A stretch of DNA of 19,805 nt from UBA4729 sp038231175 (GTDB taxonomy: Bacteria; Patescibacteriota; Saccharimonadia; Saccharimonadales; UBA4665), in contig JBBRLU010000015.1 of the NCBI GenBank assembly GCA_038231175.1, positions 1-19,805 on the forward strand, written 5' to 3'. Below are positions 1 to 6,473 of this stretch, piece after piece (the first letter of the stretch is position 1; the number at the start of each line of letters is the position of its first letter). A model generated the notes under the pieces. That model made no database searches, had not been told where the DNA came from, and worked only from the letters and a program-made list of their open reading frames with translations. Position numbers and translations under genes: made by a program.

Positions 1-1
1 C

Positions 2-94
2 CATTTACCGGGTGATGATTTTGAGCAGTACAGCGATATTTCCGCCGTCGCCGCCCGCCACCCACGCCCGCTGTCGACCAAAGCCCGCAAATAG
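2..94 (+). CDS. 3' end of an unidentified gene (partial)
   Basis: The frame starting at base 2 is open from the window edge to a TAG at 92-94 and encodes about 30 C-terminal residues ending in Thr-Lys-Ala-Arg-Lys. The composition is ordinary (acidic patch, then Ala/Arg/Pro, basic tail). A second frame (from base 3) is also open to a TAA at 105-107, but it reads as a Pro/Ala/Arg-rich string and would run over the aspS -10 box. I favour the base-2 frame. Too little is present to name a family. Confidence 0.5.
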   Translation, partial: HLPGDDFEQYSDISAVAARHPRPLSTKARK

Positions 95-102
95 GGTAGA
101 AT
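74..102 (+). promoter_or_regulatory. aspS promoter, leaderless type
   Basis: The sequence TCGACC (74-79), a 17-nt spacer and TAGAAT (97-102) precede the aspS ATG by only 7 nt. The start point of transcription would fall at or next to the A of the ATG. There is no Shine-Dalgarno sequence. The -35 match is weak. The -10 placement repeats at many other genes in the window, which is the main support. Confidence 0.55.
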
Positions 103-109
103 AACAGAT

Positions 110-1876
110 ATGACTGCACGAATTTTAAGCTCTGCTATTACTAACCATGTCGGCCAATCAGCAACTATCAAAGGCTGGGTCGCCTCGCGCCGTGACCACG
201 GGGGCCTGATATTCATCGATGTCCGTGACCACACCGGCGTCACGCAGCTGGTTATCCAGCCCGAAACCGCCGAGGCTTTTGACAACGCCGAACAGTTACG
301 TGATGAATTCGTTGTCAGCGCCACCGGTCTGGTCGTCAAGCGGGCCGATAAGCTGGTAAACCCTAATATTGATTCCGGTACGGTCGAAGTGCAGGTGGCT
401 GAGCTAACGATTCTCAACCGCTCTGAAGCCCTGCCGATCCAAATTTCTGGTGATGCCATGGCTAACGAAGATTTACGTCTCAAATATCGCTACCTCGACT
501 TGCGTCGCCCTAAGATGCAAACTATGCTCAAGCAGCGCGCCAAAATGTATAAAATGATCCGTGACTACATGGAAGGCAGCGATTTTACTGAGGTTACGAC
601 ACCGATTGTCGCCAACTCAAGCCCCGAAGGTGCCCGCGACTTTCTGATCCCGTCGCGCATGCATCCTGGTATGTTTTACGCGCTACCGCAGGCACCACAG
701 CAGTTCAAACAGCTCCTGATGGTCGGCGGCGTTTCGCGCTACTACCAGATCGCAGCTTGTTTCCGCGATGAGGACCCCCGTGCCGACCGCTTGTACGGCG
801 AGTTTTATCAACTAGATCTCGAGATGTCATTCGTGGAGGACGGTGAAGAGGTCCGGGCCCAGACCGAGCCATTGATCAAAAGTTTGGTTACGGACCTGGC
901 TGCCAAAACTCTTCTGACGACTGACATCCCACGCATTACTTACGCCGATGCCATGGAGCGTTTCGGTACCGATAAACCGGACCTTCGATTCGCCATGGAG
1001 CTGGTTGAGTTGACGGAGGAGCTGAAGCTGTCCGGCTTTGGTGTTTTCTCTGGCGCTATCCAAAAGGGTGGCTGCGTCAAAGCCATCTGCGTCAAAGCTG
1101 CGTCGGCTCTCAGCCGGTCCCAGATCGATACGTTTACCGAGATTGCTAAGTCGGAAGGTGCCGGCGGCTTAGCTTACCTAACCTTTGAAGCTGGCGAAGT
1201 TAAATCTCCGATAGCGAAGTTCTTACAGCCGGCAGAGCTCAAGCAAATCGCCGAAAAAACTGGTGCTGTCGATGGTGACATCGTGTTCTTTGGAGCTGAC
1301 AGCAGAGTTATCGTCAACAAAGTTCTGGGCCGCCTGCGTAACGAGTTTGCCAAGCATTTCGAACACATGGATCCCAACGTGATCGCCCTGGCCTGGATCG
1401 TCGATTTTCCGTTCTATGAGATTGATAGCAAGACCAAACGACTGGACTTTGGCCACAACCCTTTCTCGATGCCGAAAGGCGGCCTGCAGGGCTTGGAAGT
1501 CGAAGATAAGCTCAGCATCGTCGCCGACCAGTACGATATGGTCATGAACGGCTACGAGATCTGTTCCGGCGGCGTCCGCAATCACAATCCGGAAGTCCTT
1601 TACAAGGTATTTGACGTGCTCGGCTACGACGCTGCCTACGTCGAGGCCCGCTTTGGCGCCATGATTAACGCTTTCAAATACGGCGCACCACCGCACGCCG
1701 GCTGCGCCTTCGGCGTCGACCGGATCCTAATGGAACTCACGGGCGAACAAAACGTCCGCGAAGTCGTCGCCTTTCCCAAGAACGGTTCCGGCATCGACGC
1801 CATGATGAGCTCACCGAGCGTCGTCGACGACAACCAGCTTAAAGACCTGCGCCTTGCAATCGTCCCGGAAGACTAA
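110..1876 (+). CDS. aspS: Aspartyl-tRNA synthetase (probably non-discriminating)
   Basis: Class II aminoacyl-tRNA synthetase of 588 aa, the usual bacterial length, charging tRNA-Asp in the cytoplasm. An N-terminal OB-fold anticodon-binding domain contains GWVASRRDHGG (residues 22-32). Motif 1 lies around 160-180 with the PEGARDFL stretch. Motif 2 begins at F218 with RDEDPRADR. The bacterial GAD insertion lies roughly at 300-410. Motif 3 ends in GVDR (535-538), with the ATP-binding Arg538. The His at position 30 in the RRDHGG loop matches what is reported for non-discriminating AspRS enzymes; discriminating E. coli-type enzymes have Leu there. So this enzyme may also make Asp-tRNA-Asn for a GatCAB amidotransferase, which is an inference. 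The ATG at 110 is chosen because the protein begins just before the OB fold and the -10 box sits 7 nt upstream. Confidence 0.97.
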   Translation: MTARILSSAITNHVGQSATIKGWVASRRDHGGLIFIDVRDHTGVTQLVIQPETAEAFDNAEQLRDEFVVSATGLVVKRADKLVNPNIDSGTVEVQVAELTILNRSEALPIQISGDAMANEDLRLKYRYLDLRRPKMQTMLKQRAKMYKMIRDYMEGSDFTEVTTPIVANSSPEGARDFLIPSRMHPGMFYALPQAPQQFKQLLMVGGVSRYYQIAACFRDEDPRADRLYGEFYQLDLEMSFVEDGEEVRAQTEPLIKSLVTDLAAKTLLTTDIPRITYADAMERFGTDKPDLRFAMELVELTEELKLSGFGVFSGAIQKGGCVKAICVKAASALSRSQIDTFTEIAKSEGAGGLAYLTFEAGEVKSPIAKFLQPAELKQIAEKTGAVDGDIVFFGADSRVIVNKVLGRLRNEFAKHFEHMDPNVIALAWIVDFPFYEIDSKTKRLDFGHNPFSMPKGGLQGLEVEDKLSIVADQYDMVMNGYEICSGGVRNHNPEVLYKVFDVLGYDAAYVEARFGAMINAFKYGAPPHAGCAFGVDRILMELTGEQNVREVVAFPKNGSGIDAMMSSPSVVDDNQLKDLRLAIVPED

Positions 1877-1884
1877 AAAGCGTT

Positions 1885-2031
1885 GACATTAGCCTGGACG
1901 GAGACAAAAACATCAAGATCTCAACCACATCGGCCTAGGGCAACTTAGCAGCCGAATTTGGTGGCAAAGGCTATTGGAGCGATGACCCGACGGCGTGTAT
2001 TCGCCAGCAGCGCGATGCCTGGGACGACTAG
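1885..2031 (+). pseudogene. Remnant of a small antitoxin-like gene (VapB position)
   Basis: Just after aspS, one frame reads as a plausible 48-residue protein interrupted by a TAG at 1936-1938. It runs DISLDGDKNIKISTTSA, stop, GNLAAEFGGKGYWSDDPTAC and then IRQQRDAWDD, ending in TAG at 2029-2031. The second half looks like the acidic, Trp-containing C-terminus of a type II antitoxin that wraps its toxin. It sits immediately upstream of a PIN-like N-terminus (2035-2094) in the same orientation, the usual vapB-vapC order. No intact start codon is visible. The antitoxin family is not identified. Decay is inferred from the in-frame stop and the lost start. Confidence 0.35.
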
Positions 2032-2034
2032 CTT

Positions 2035-2094
2035 TTGAAATTACTGCTCGATGCATACGTGGTTATTCACGCGCTTGAAGTTGTTCCTCAGTAA
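2035..2094 (+). pseudogene. Truncated PIN-domain (VapC-like) toxin N-terminus
   Basis: Starting at a TTG three bases after the antitoxin-remnant stop, the reading is LKLLLDAYVVIHALEVVPQ followed by TAA (2092-2094). This matches the first beta strand of PIN ribonucleases, whose typical start is M-K-[LI]-L-L-D-T-N-[VI]-[VIL]-I-x-[AFY]. The first catalytic Asp is present. The following Thr-Asn is replaced by Ala-Tyr, and the rest of the roughly 130-residue domain is missing, so it cannot be active. The gene was probably deleted down to this stub when the 2197 operon came to lie next to aspS. Confidence 0.45.
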
Positions 2095-2161
2095 CACCAT
2101 ACTGGCTCCGAGGATCGTTAAATATGACGAATTTGGTAGCGCCGCTTTCATCGACTACCAC

Positions 2162-2189
2162 TTGTGCTACGTCGCTTAGGATGTAATAC
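2162..2189 (+). promoter_or_regulatory. Promoter of the surface-protein operon, leaderless type
   Basis: TTGTGC (2162-2167), a 16-nt spacer and TAATAC (2184-2189) are followed 7 nt later by the ATG at 2197. This spacing decides the start: an in-frame upstream TTG at 2164 lies inside the promoter and is unlikely to be used. Confidence 0.5.
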
Positions 2190-2196
2190 TGACCGT

Positions 2197-3156
2197 ATGG
2201 ATCAACCAACTCCCGAAACAGAGGAGTCAAAACAAATACTGACCGCCCCCGAAGTGCCGCCAACCGCGGTTACTGAAATACCGGCGGTCGTCACTCCAGA
2301 AACAGCTGGCCAGGCCGTGATTTCCCCGCCGGAACCGTCTGTCGAAATGCCAAAGGCAGACATCGCGCCTCCGGCACCTAAGCCAATAAAGAAGCGCTAC
2401 AAGCTAAAAATATTCATTCTTGTAGTCGTGCTACTAAATATCGGCGTCGGAGCTGCCAATGGCAAGCTTTACATGCATAAACAACAAGCTCGTCTAGATG
2501 CATTAGCTACTAGTGATGACCGCAATCTGAAGCCATTGCCCGTAACTGTCAGTAAGGCTCCGGGCAGTACGCTAACGGGTCGTGAGGTTAGCCTCGTGAA
2601 CAAGGATCTGACCCTGCACTACAAGTCAGAACCGCTGAAGATAGAGTTTGATTACCCTAGAGATTGGCACGTCTCCAGTAGCAGCGATAACAGTTCCATC
2701 AATCTTACCTCGGCACCATTTCAATTTACTACCCCGGAAGGTAAGCAATCTAACGCTACTATTAATTTGTCGCTGACTCCTAGTAAAATCAGTTCCATAT
2801 CGTCAGTCAATGATGCCGATGTGATAGCTGCTAATTCCGAAAACCTAGCGTACGCCGCGCCTACGAAACAACAACGGACCGTTACCAACGTTAGTTTCAT
2901 TAACCAGGGATCGGCCGCCAAAGTTAGTATATTCGCCGCCTTTATAAGCGGTAATCTGCAATATAAACAAGGTGACAGAGTCGGCGGTCAGAATTACAAA
3001 TCAATTGATCCGCAGATCTATATGTATGTCGATGACTGTGCGTCGGGACAGTGCCGCCAAGCCCTGATAGCCGATAATTTTACCATCGAAGATTGGCATA
3101 ATAATCCAAATTTTAAGAAAGTAGCGGCGCTGATCGTCTCGCTGAGGTTCAATTAA
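2197..3156 (+). CDS. Single-pass membrane protein with Pro/Glu-rich cytoplasmic tail
   Basis: A 319-aa protein I do not recognise by family. Residues 1-63 are rich in Pro, Glu, Ala, Thr and Val and look disordered. A basic patch (KKRYKLK, about 65-71) and one hydrophobic segment (about 71-88) follow, so the tail is predicted inside and the rest (about 90-319) outside. The outer part contains a stretch around IEFDYPRDWHV, which resembles the 'YP.GW' strand of PsbP/LpqN-like folds. It also has two cysteines five residues apart (Cys281, Cys286) that could form a disulfide. The stop codon overlaps the next start (TAATG), so it heads an operon with 3156-4439 and 4442-5611. The role is presumably at the cell surface; no enzyme motif is visible. 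Confidence 0.8.
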   Translation: MDQPTPETEESKQILTAPEVPPTAVTEIPAVVTPETAGQAVISPPEPSVEMPKADIAPPAPKPIKKRYKLKIFILVVVLLNIGVGAANGKLYMHKQQARLDALATSDDRNLKPLPVTVSKAPGSTLTGREVSLVNKDLTLHYKSEPLKIEFDYPRDWHVSSSSDNSSINLTSAPFQFTTPEGKQSNATINLSLTPSKISSISSVNDADVIAANSENLAYAAPTKQQRTVTNVSFINQGSAAKVSIFAAFISGNLQYKQGDRVGGQNYKSIDPQIYMYVDDCASGQCRQALIADNFTIEDWHNNPNFKKVAALIVSLRFN

Positions 3157-4439
3157 TGAAAAAAACATTTAAGATATTTAGTTTAGTACTGCTGCTCGCG
3201 ATCACCGTTGCTAACAGCGGTTTCCTGTTCTATTCGCTGCATCCGGTAAAGGCGATTTCAGTTTCTGGAAATACCATCCATCTGGCACCAAAACCGACCC
3301 AGAAGGTCGCCAGCGCCAAACAACGCACCGTCGATCCGAGCCAGCAAGGCAAGTTCTTGGCCGATGGGCAGTACGCTTTCAATACGTTAGATAAATCACG
3401 CATCGTTGCGACTAATCAAGGTAGCCTGGTCTTGGCGGCCTATCCGGCGTCCGGGGCTAACTTTGTCTTGGCGACCAATGGCGAGACCAAGATTGATGAC
3501 AGTATCGTGACCGACGGTTGGAAGACCACGCTATTAGCCAATGATCCGCTTTGGGCTCCGGGCGCCTGTTCAGCCAAACCGACGCTTTTGTTGCAGGGCC
3601 GTTATATATTTATCGACGACGGTAAGACGAATCCGGAAGACAAGTACAACAGCTACCTGGTGTTCGACATGCAGACTGGTAAATACCACTATTTCGGGGG
3701 CGATAGCTTTACCGATAAGCAAGCCACCCATGAGAATATTATGCTGGCCACCGACGAGAATGATCAACTAGTTTTCTACATCGATCAGTCTGATCCTGAC
3801 GGGTCACAGGCCAACTCGACTTTATTCAAGCATGGTGCCGGCCACGCGTTGGACTATGTCGTACGACGAGTTATCGATCCGGCGACTATGAGCTACAAAG
3901 ACTACAAGATTCCTTTCACCAATACCGACAGCCTATTTAAAGACGATTTCCATTTATCATTATTTAATAAAATTGACGATAAGCAGTCTACCGGACAGGC
4001 TAACGCAACGTTACGCTACACCAGCGATGTTAACGATGTCATAAACGCTGATAACACGGCTGAGAAGTATGCGTCTGAGGGTACGGTCATCAATAATGCC
4101 ATTACACTCAGGAAATTTAGTTACAACTCGAACACGGTTTCCGGAGCCGCTGTGCAGGGGCCGTATGACACTGCGTTAGAAAAACAACTGAACGATCCGC
4201 TGACTAAGGCCTTACCAAGTTTCATAGCTGGAAAACCGCTCGACGCCACCAATTATTCGACTAATTTTATGCTAACCGCTTTAGGCGTCCACGGCCAAAC
4301 TAATTACATCGTAGCCAGTTCTCGCACCGGTGAATATGCCCAAACGCCAGCCATCGTCGATAGTGATGGCACGGTGCACCCTTTGACAGTCAGAACCGTA
4401 CTTAAGCAAGGCGGTTACGTACCACTCGGAGTTTTCTAG
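3156..4439 (+). CDS. Secreted or membrane-anchored protein of unknown function
   Basis: A 427-aa protein. It begins MKKTFKIF, followed by a hydrophobic core to about residue 28 and a possible cleavage region near Val-Lys-Ala (31-33). This is a signal peptide or an uncleaved anchor. The mature part is rich in Asp, Thr, Asn and Tyr, with repeated short strand-like segments such as KYNSYLVFDMQTGKYHYF. A beta-rich, perhaps propeller-like, fold seems possible but was not shown. One cysteine near residue 140 stands alone. The ATG shares its A with the previous TAA, and GAGG at 3144-3147 gives a Shine-Dalgarno 8 nt upstream, so translation is probably coupled. Its position between a surface protein and a PAP2-type enzyme suggests joint work at the envelope. 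I recognise no family. Confidence 0.8.
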   Translation: MKKTFKIFSLVLLLAITVANSGFLFYSLHPVKAISVSGNTIHLAPKPTQKVASAKQRTVDPSQQGKFLADGQYAFNTLDKSRIVATNQGSLVLAAYPASGANFVLATNGETKIDDSIVTDGWKTTLLANDPLWAPGACSAKPTLLLQGRYIFIDDGKTNPEDKYNSYLVFDMQTGKYHYFGGDSFTDKQATHENIMLATDENDQLVFYIDQSDPDGSQANSTLFKHGAGHALDYVVRRVIDPATMSYKDYKIPFTNTDSLFKDDFHLSLFNKIDDKQSTGQANATLRYTSDVNDVINADNTAEKYASEGTVINNAITLRKFSYNSNTVSGAAVQGPYDTALEKQLNDPLTKALPSFIAGKPLDATNYSTNFMLTALGVHGQTNYIVASSRTGEYAQTPAIVDSDGTVHPLTVRTVLKQGGYVPLGVF

Positions 4440-4441
4440 CC

Positions 4442-5611
4442 ATGAACCCGAGGCCTGCTGTCGTAGCCAGCACTAAACGACCACTGGTCATCCTCATAAG
4501 CCTGGCAGTCATCCTGCTGGCGGGAGCCTACGGTGGCTTTACCATGCATGCCCGAGCCGTCAGTCGCACGGCTACGCTGGCCCGCTACCCGCTCAGCCAT
4601 CAAGTCGTTGAGTACCAAGAGTCGCTGATTAAAGAACTGCGCCCAGCCCCGACATTGGCTGCTCTGCAGTACGCTTATGTCGCCAGCGCCTACTATGACG
4701 CCCTGACGCAAGGCGGCCAGTCTACCGGTCTGACGGCCGCGATGTCACTCATGCAAACTGTCTATCCCGAAAAAACCGGTGCCATTAGGCAAGAGACATT
4801 ATTGCTAGCCAGTCAGAATCAGCTTGCTCCAGCTACGAATCATCCGGTTGCTCTGGCGGTGGCTACTATGTATCAGCAACGTTACGATCGCGATGGTCAT
4901 TCATTGGTGTGGGACGGTAAGATTCCGACTGGTCCGGGCAAATGGCTAAAAACGACGCTTAACGATCCTTTTACACCCCGTGCCGGTGATTGGCAACGCT
5001 GGAATGTTACCCAGCCAATCACCGTTCCGGCTCCCCCTATCTATGGCAGTCTAGAAGATAGACAACAGCTAGCTATCGTCAAAGAAGCCGTCGCCACTCG
5101 TAATGGCCAGGATATCAATACTATTAATTTCTGGGGCGGTACACCCGGTTCAGAAACGCCCGCCGGTATCTGGCAGAATGAGTTGTATAAGACGGTGGCC
5201 TCCGACTTGCCGGGTACTATCCTGGCCGCCGACATCCAGTATGCTCTGGTTCAGAAAGACTTAGCCCAGACCCTTAGCGACGCCTTCATGGAATGTTGGA
5301 AAGTTAAGTATAGCTATTGGACGGCGCGGCCGAGTATGCGTATTCCAGGCCTGCAGACGGCTATGAATGATCCTAACTTTCCCGGCTATATCTCAGGGCA
5401 CTCAACTATCTCGAAGGCTGCTGCCGACGTCCTCAGCACGCTGGTACCGAGGCACCAATCGGCTTGGCAGTCGATGGCCATCGAAGCTCGCCAGTCCCGG
5501 CTGAAAGCTGGTATCCATTTTGACGTCGATAACGTCGTCGGCTTTCAGGTAGGTGACGAAGTTGGCCGCCAAACCATAACCAAGCTCCAGCTCAGGACGG
5601 TTATTAACTAG
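4442..5611 (+). CDS. PAP2 / vanadium-dependent haloperoxidase-type enzyme, membrane-anchored
   Basis: A 389-aa protein with one N-terminal hydrophobic segment (about 14-32) that puts the catalytic domain outside. The full PAP2/vanadium-haloperoxidase signature is present. KX6RP is at Lys289 to Arg296-Pro297. The SGH triad is at 318-320 (Tyr-Ile in place of the usual Pro before it). SRX5HX3D runs from Ser352-Arg353 through His359 to Asp363. His320 and His359 are the expected acid/base and phospho- or vanadate-binding histidines. The single soluble domain with a long helical N-terminal half fits the haloperoxidase-like branch better than the six-helix integral lipid phosphatases. Substrate is unknown: phosphatase and halide oxidation are both possible. 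It starts 2 nt after the previous stop with GGAG at 4428-4431. It is convergent with the AlkA-like gene, 10 nt apart, with no clear terminator. Confidence 0.88.
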   Translation: MNPRPAVVASTKRPLVILISLAVILLAGAYGGFTMHARAVSRTATLARYPLSHQVVEYQESLIKELRPAPTLAALQYAYVASAYYDALTQGGQSTGLTAAMSLMQTVYPEKTGAIRQETLLLASQNQLAPATNHPVALAVATMYQQRYDRDGHSLVWDGKIPTGPGKWLKTTLNDPFTPRAGDWQRWNVTQPITVPAPPIYGSLEDRQQLAIVKEAVATRNGQDINTINFWGGTPGSETPAGIWQNELYKTVASDLPGTILAADIQYALVQKDLAQTLSDAFMECWKVKYSYWTARPSMRIPGLQTAMNDPNFPGYISGHSTISKAAADVLSTLVPRHQSAWQSMAIEARQSRLKAGIHFDVDNVVGFQVGDEVGRQTITKLQLRTVIN

Positions 5612-5621
5612 TTTTGTCGTA

Positions 5622-6260
5622 TTAGGGAATGAACGGCTCGCTGTCGTATGACTCCCACAAATACCAGCTGACCACCGATTCGTAGGGGTGCCAGTTGTTA
5701 GCTAGAGCCCGGGCTGTCACTTCAGCCGGCGTAGGGGATTTTACTAGACCGTATTGATCACGGATGGCATTACGGACGCCGAGGTCGCCGACCGGTAAAA
5801 CGTCGAGCCGGCCGACGCAGAACATCAGGAACATGTGGACCGTCCAGTCGCCGATGCCTTTGACGGCCGTCAGCTGACTGATAATTTCGGCGTTAGTCTG
5901 GCTGTCGATGCGGTCAAAGGTAATTTGCCCATCAAGCACGTGCTGGGCTAAATCAGTGATGTAACGGGCTTTGGCGTAGCTCAGGCCGACGCTGCGATAG
6001 GTTTCGGCGTCAACTTCCAGAATCGCGGCTGGCTCTGGAAAATGATCGTCAAATAAGTCGCGGAAGCGCCCCTTGATAGCGGCAGCGGCTTTGACACTGA
6101 GCTGCTGACCGATGATGGAGTCGACCAATGAGCGATAATAATCGGCGTGCGGCGCAATCGTACACAAGCCGTGGGCCGCAACCAATGTCGCCATGACCGG
6201 GTCATGCCGGGCTAAATGGTCGGCTGCTTGCCGCAGCCGCTGTTGTCTGGCTTTGTCCAT
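5622..6260 (-). CDS. DNA-3-methyladenine glycosylase II-like (AlkA/MAG family)
   Basis: A 212-aa base-excision-repair glycosylase of the HhH-GPD superfamily, predicted to remove alkylated purines. It is the compact yeast-MAG-like form without the N-terminal AlkA domain. An early helix carries SIIGQQLSVKAA (about 48-59). The helix-hairpin-helix is LTAVKGIGDWTVHMF (130-144). The Gly/Pro-Asp loop contains Asp159 in LPVGDLGVRN, the expected catalytic acid. The frame is open 29 codons further upstream, but that extension is unlike the family. The ATG at 6260 is preceded by TACAAT with exactly 6 nt between, so I start it there. It stands alone, divergent from the 6306 promoter and convergent with the haloperoxidase-type gene. 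Confidence 0.92.
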   Translation of the reverse strand: MDKARQQRLRQAADHLARHDPVMATLVAAHGLCTIAPHADYYRSLVDSIIGQQLSVKAAAAIKGRFRDLFDDHFPEPAAILEVDAETYRSVGLSYAKARYITDLAQHVLDGQITFDRIDSQTNAEIISQLTAVKGIGDWTVHMFLMFCVGRLDVLPVGDLGVRNAIRDQYGLVKSPTPAEVTARALANNWHPYESVVSWYLWESYDSEPFIP

Positions 6261-6266
6261 AGGCCC

Positions 6267-6272
6267 ATTGTA
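6267..6272 (-). promoter_or_regulatory. -10 box of the AlkA-like gene, leaderless type
   Basis: On the minus strand TACAAT lies 6 nt before the ATG at 6260. No convincing -35 is seen. This box sets the start codon of the gene. Confidence 0.5.
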
Positions 6273-6305
6273 CGCGCGGCGCCAAAAAACTAACGCCCTA
6301 AAGCG

Positions 6306-6335
6306 TTGACAAGCACAAGCTGAATGGAGTAGGCT
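6306..6335 (+). promoter_or_regulatory. Promoter with perfect -35 upstream of a 130-nt leader
   Basis: A consensus TTGACA (6306-6311), an 18-nt spacer and TAGGCT (6330-6335) point toward the 792-aa gene at 6474. Unlike most genes here, the predicted transcript would have a long leader, about 130 nt, which contains a 23-codon ORF. Confidence 0.45.
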
Positions 6336-6373
6336 AGGAAGTATCAATTTAAAATAAAAAGCGAAAGAAAAAT

Positions 6374-6445
6374 ATGAGTTTTTACCTTACCCCTCGCCGA
6401 CACTTACACGCCATAGCCCTGAGTGTTATCCAGCGCCTAGCCTAA
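6374..6445 (+). CDS. Possible 23-codon leader ORF
   Basis: ATG at 6374 opens a 23-residue frame (MSFYLTPRRHLHAIALSV, then IQRLA) ending in TAA at 6443-6445, 28 nt before the ATG of the large membrane protein. A purine-rich stretch (GCGAAAGAAAAAT) precedes it. It is basic in the middle and mildly hydrophobic at the end. It may be a leader peptide, a small protein or chance. No hairpin or codon pattern typical of attenuation was found. Confidence 0.25.
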   Translation: MSFYLTPRRHLHAIALSVIQRLA

Positions 6446-6473
6446 GTCCGTAACCGTCCGTCAGCTTTACGCC

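Noticed and set aside
1223..1696. Minus-strand 157-codon frame inside aspS
   Set aside because: It is the antisense shadow of a well-conserved synthetase gene, with no promoter or recognisable motif.
2063..2263. Minus-strand 66-codon frame with a plausible-looking C-terminal half
   Set aside because: It overlaps the promoter and first codons of the 2197 operon and the PIN-like remnant, has no -10 box at leaderless distance, and its first third mirrors the plus-strand gene. It could still be an old gene fragment.
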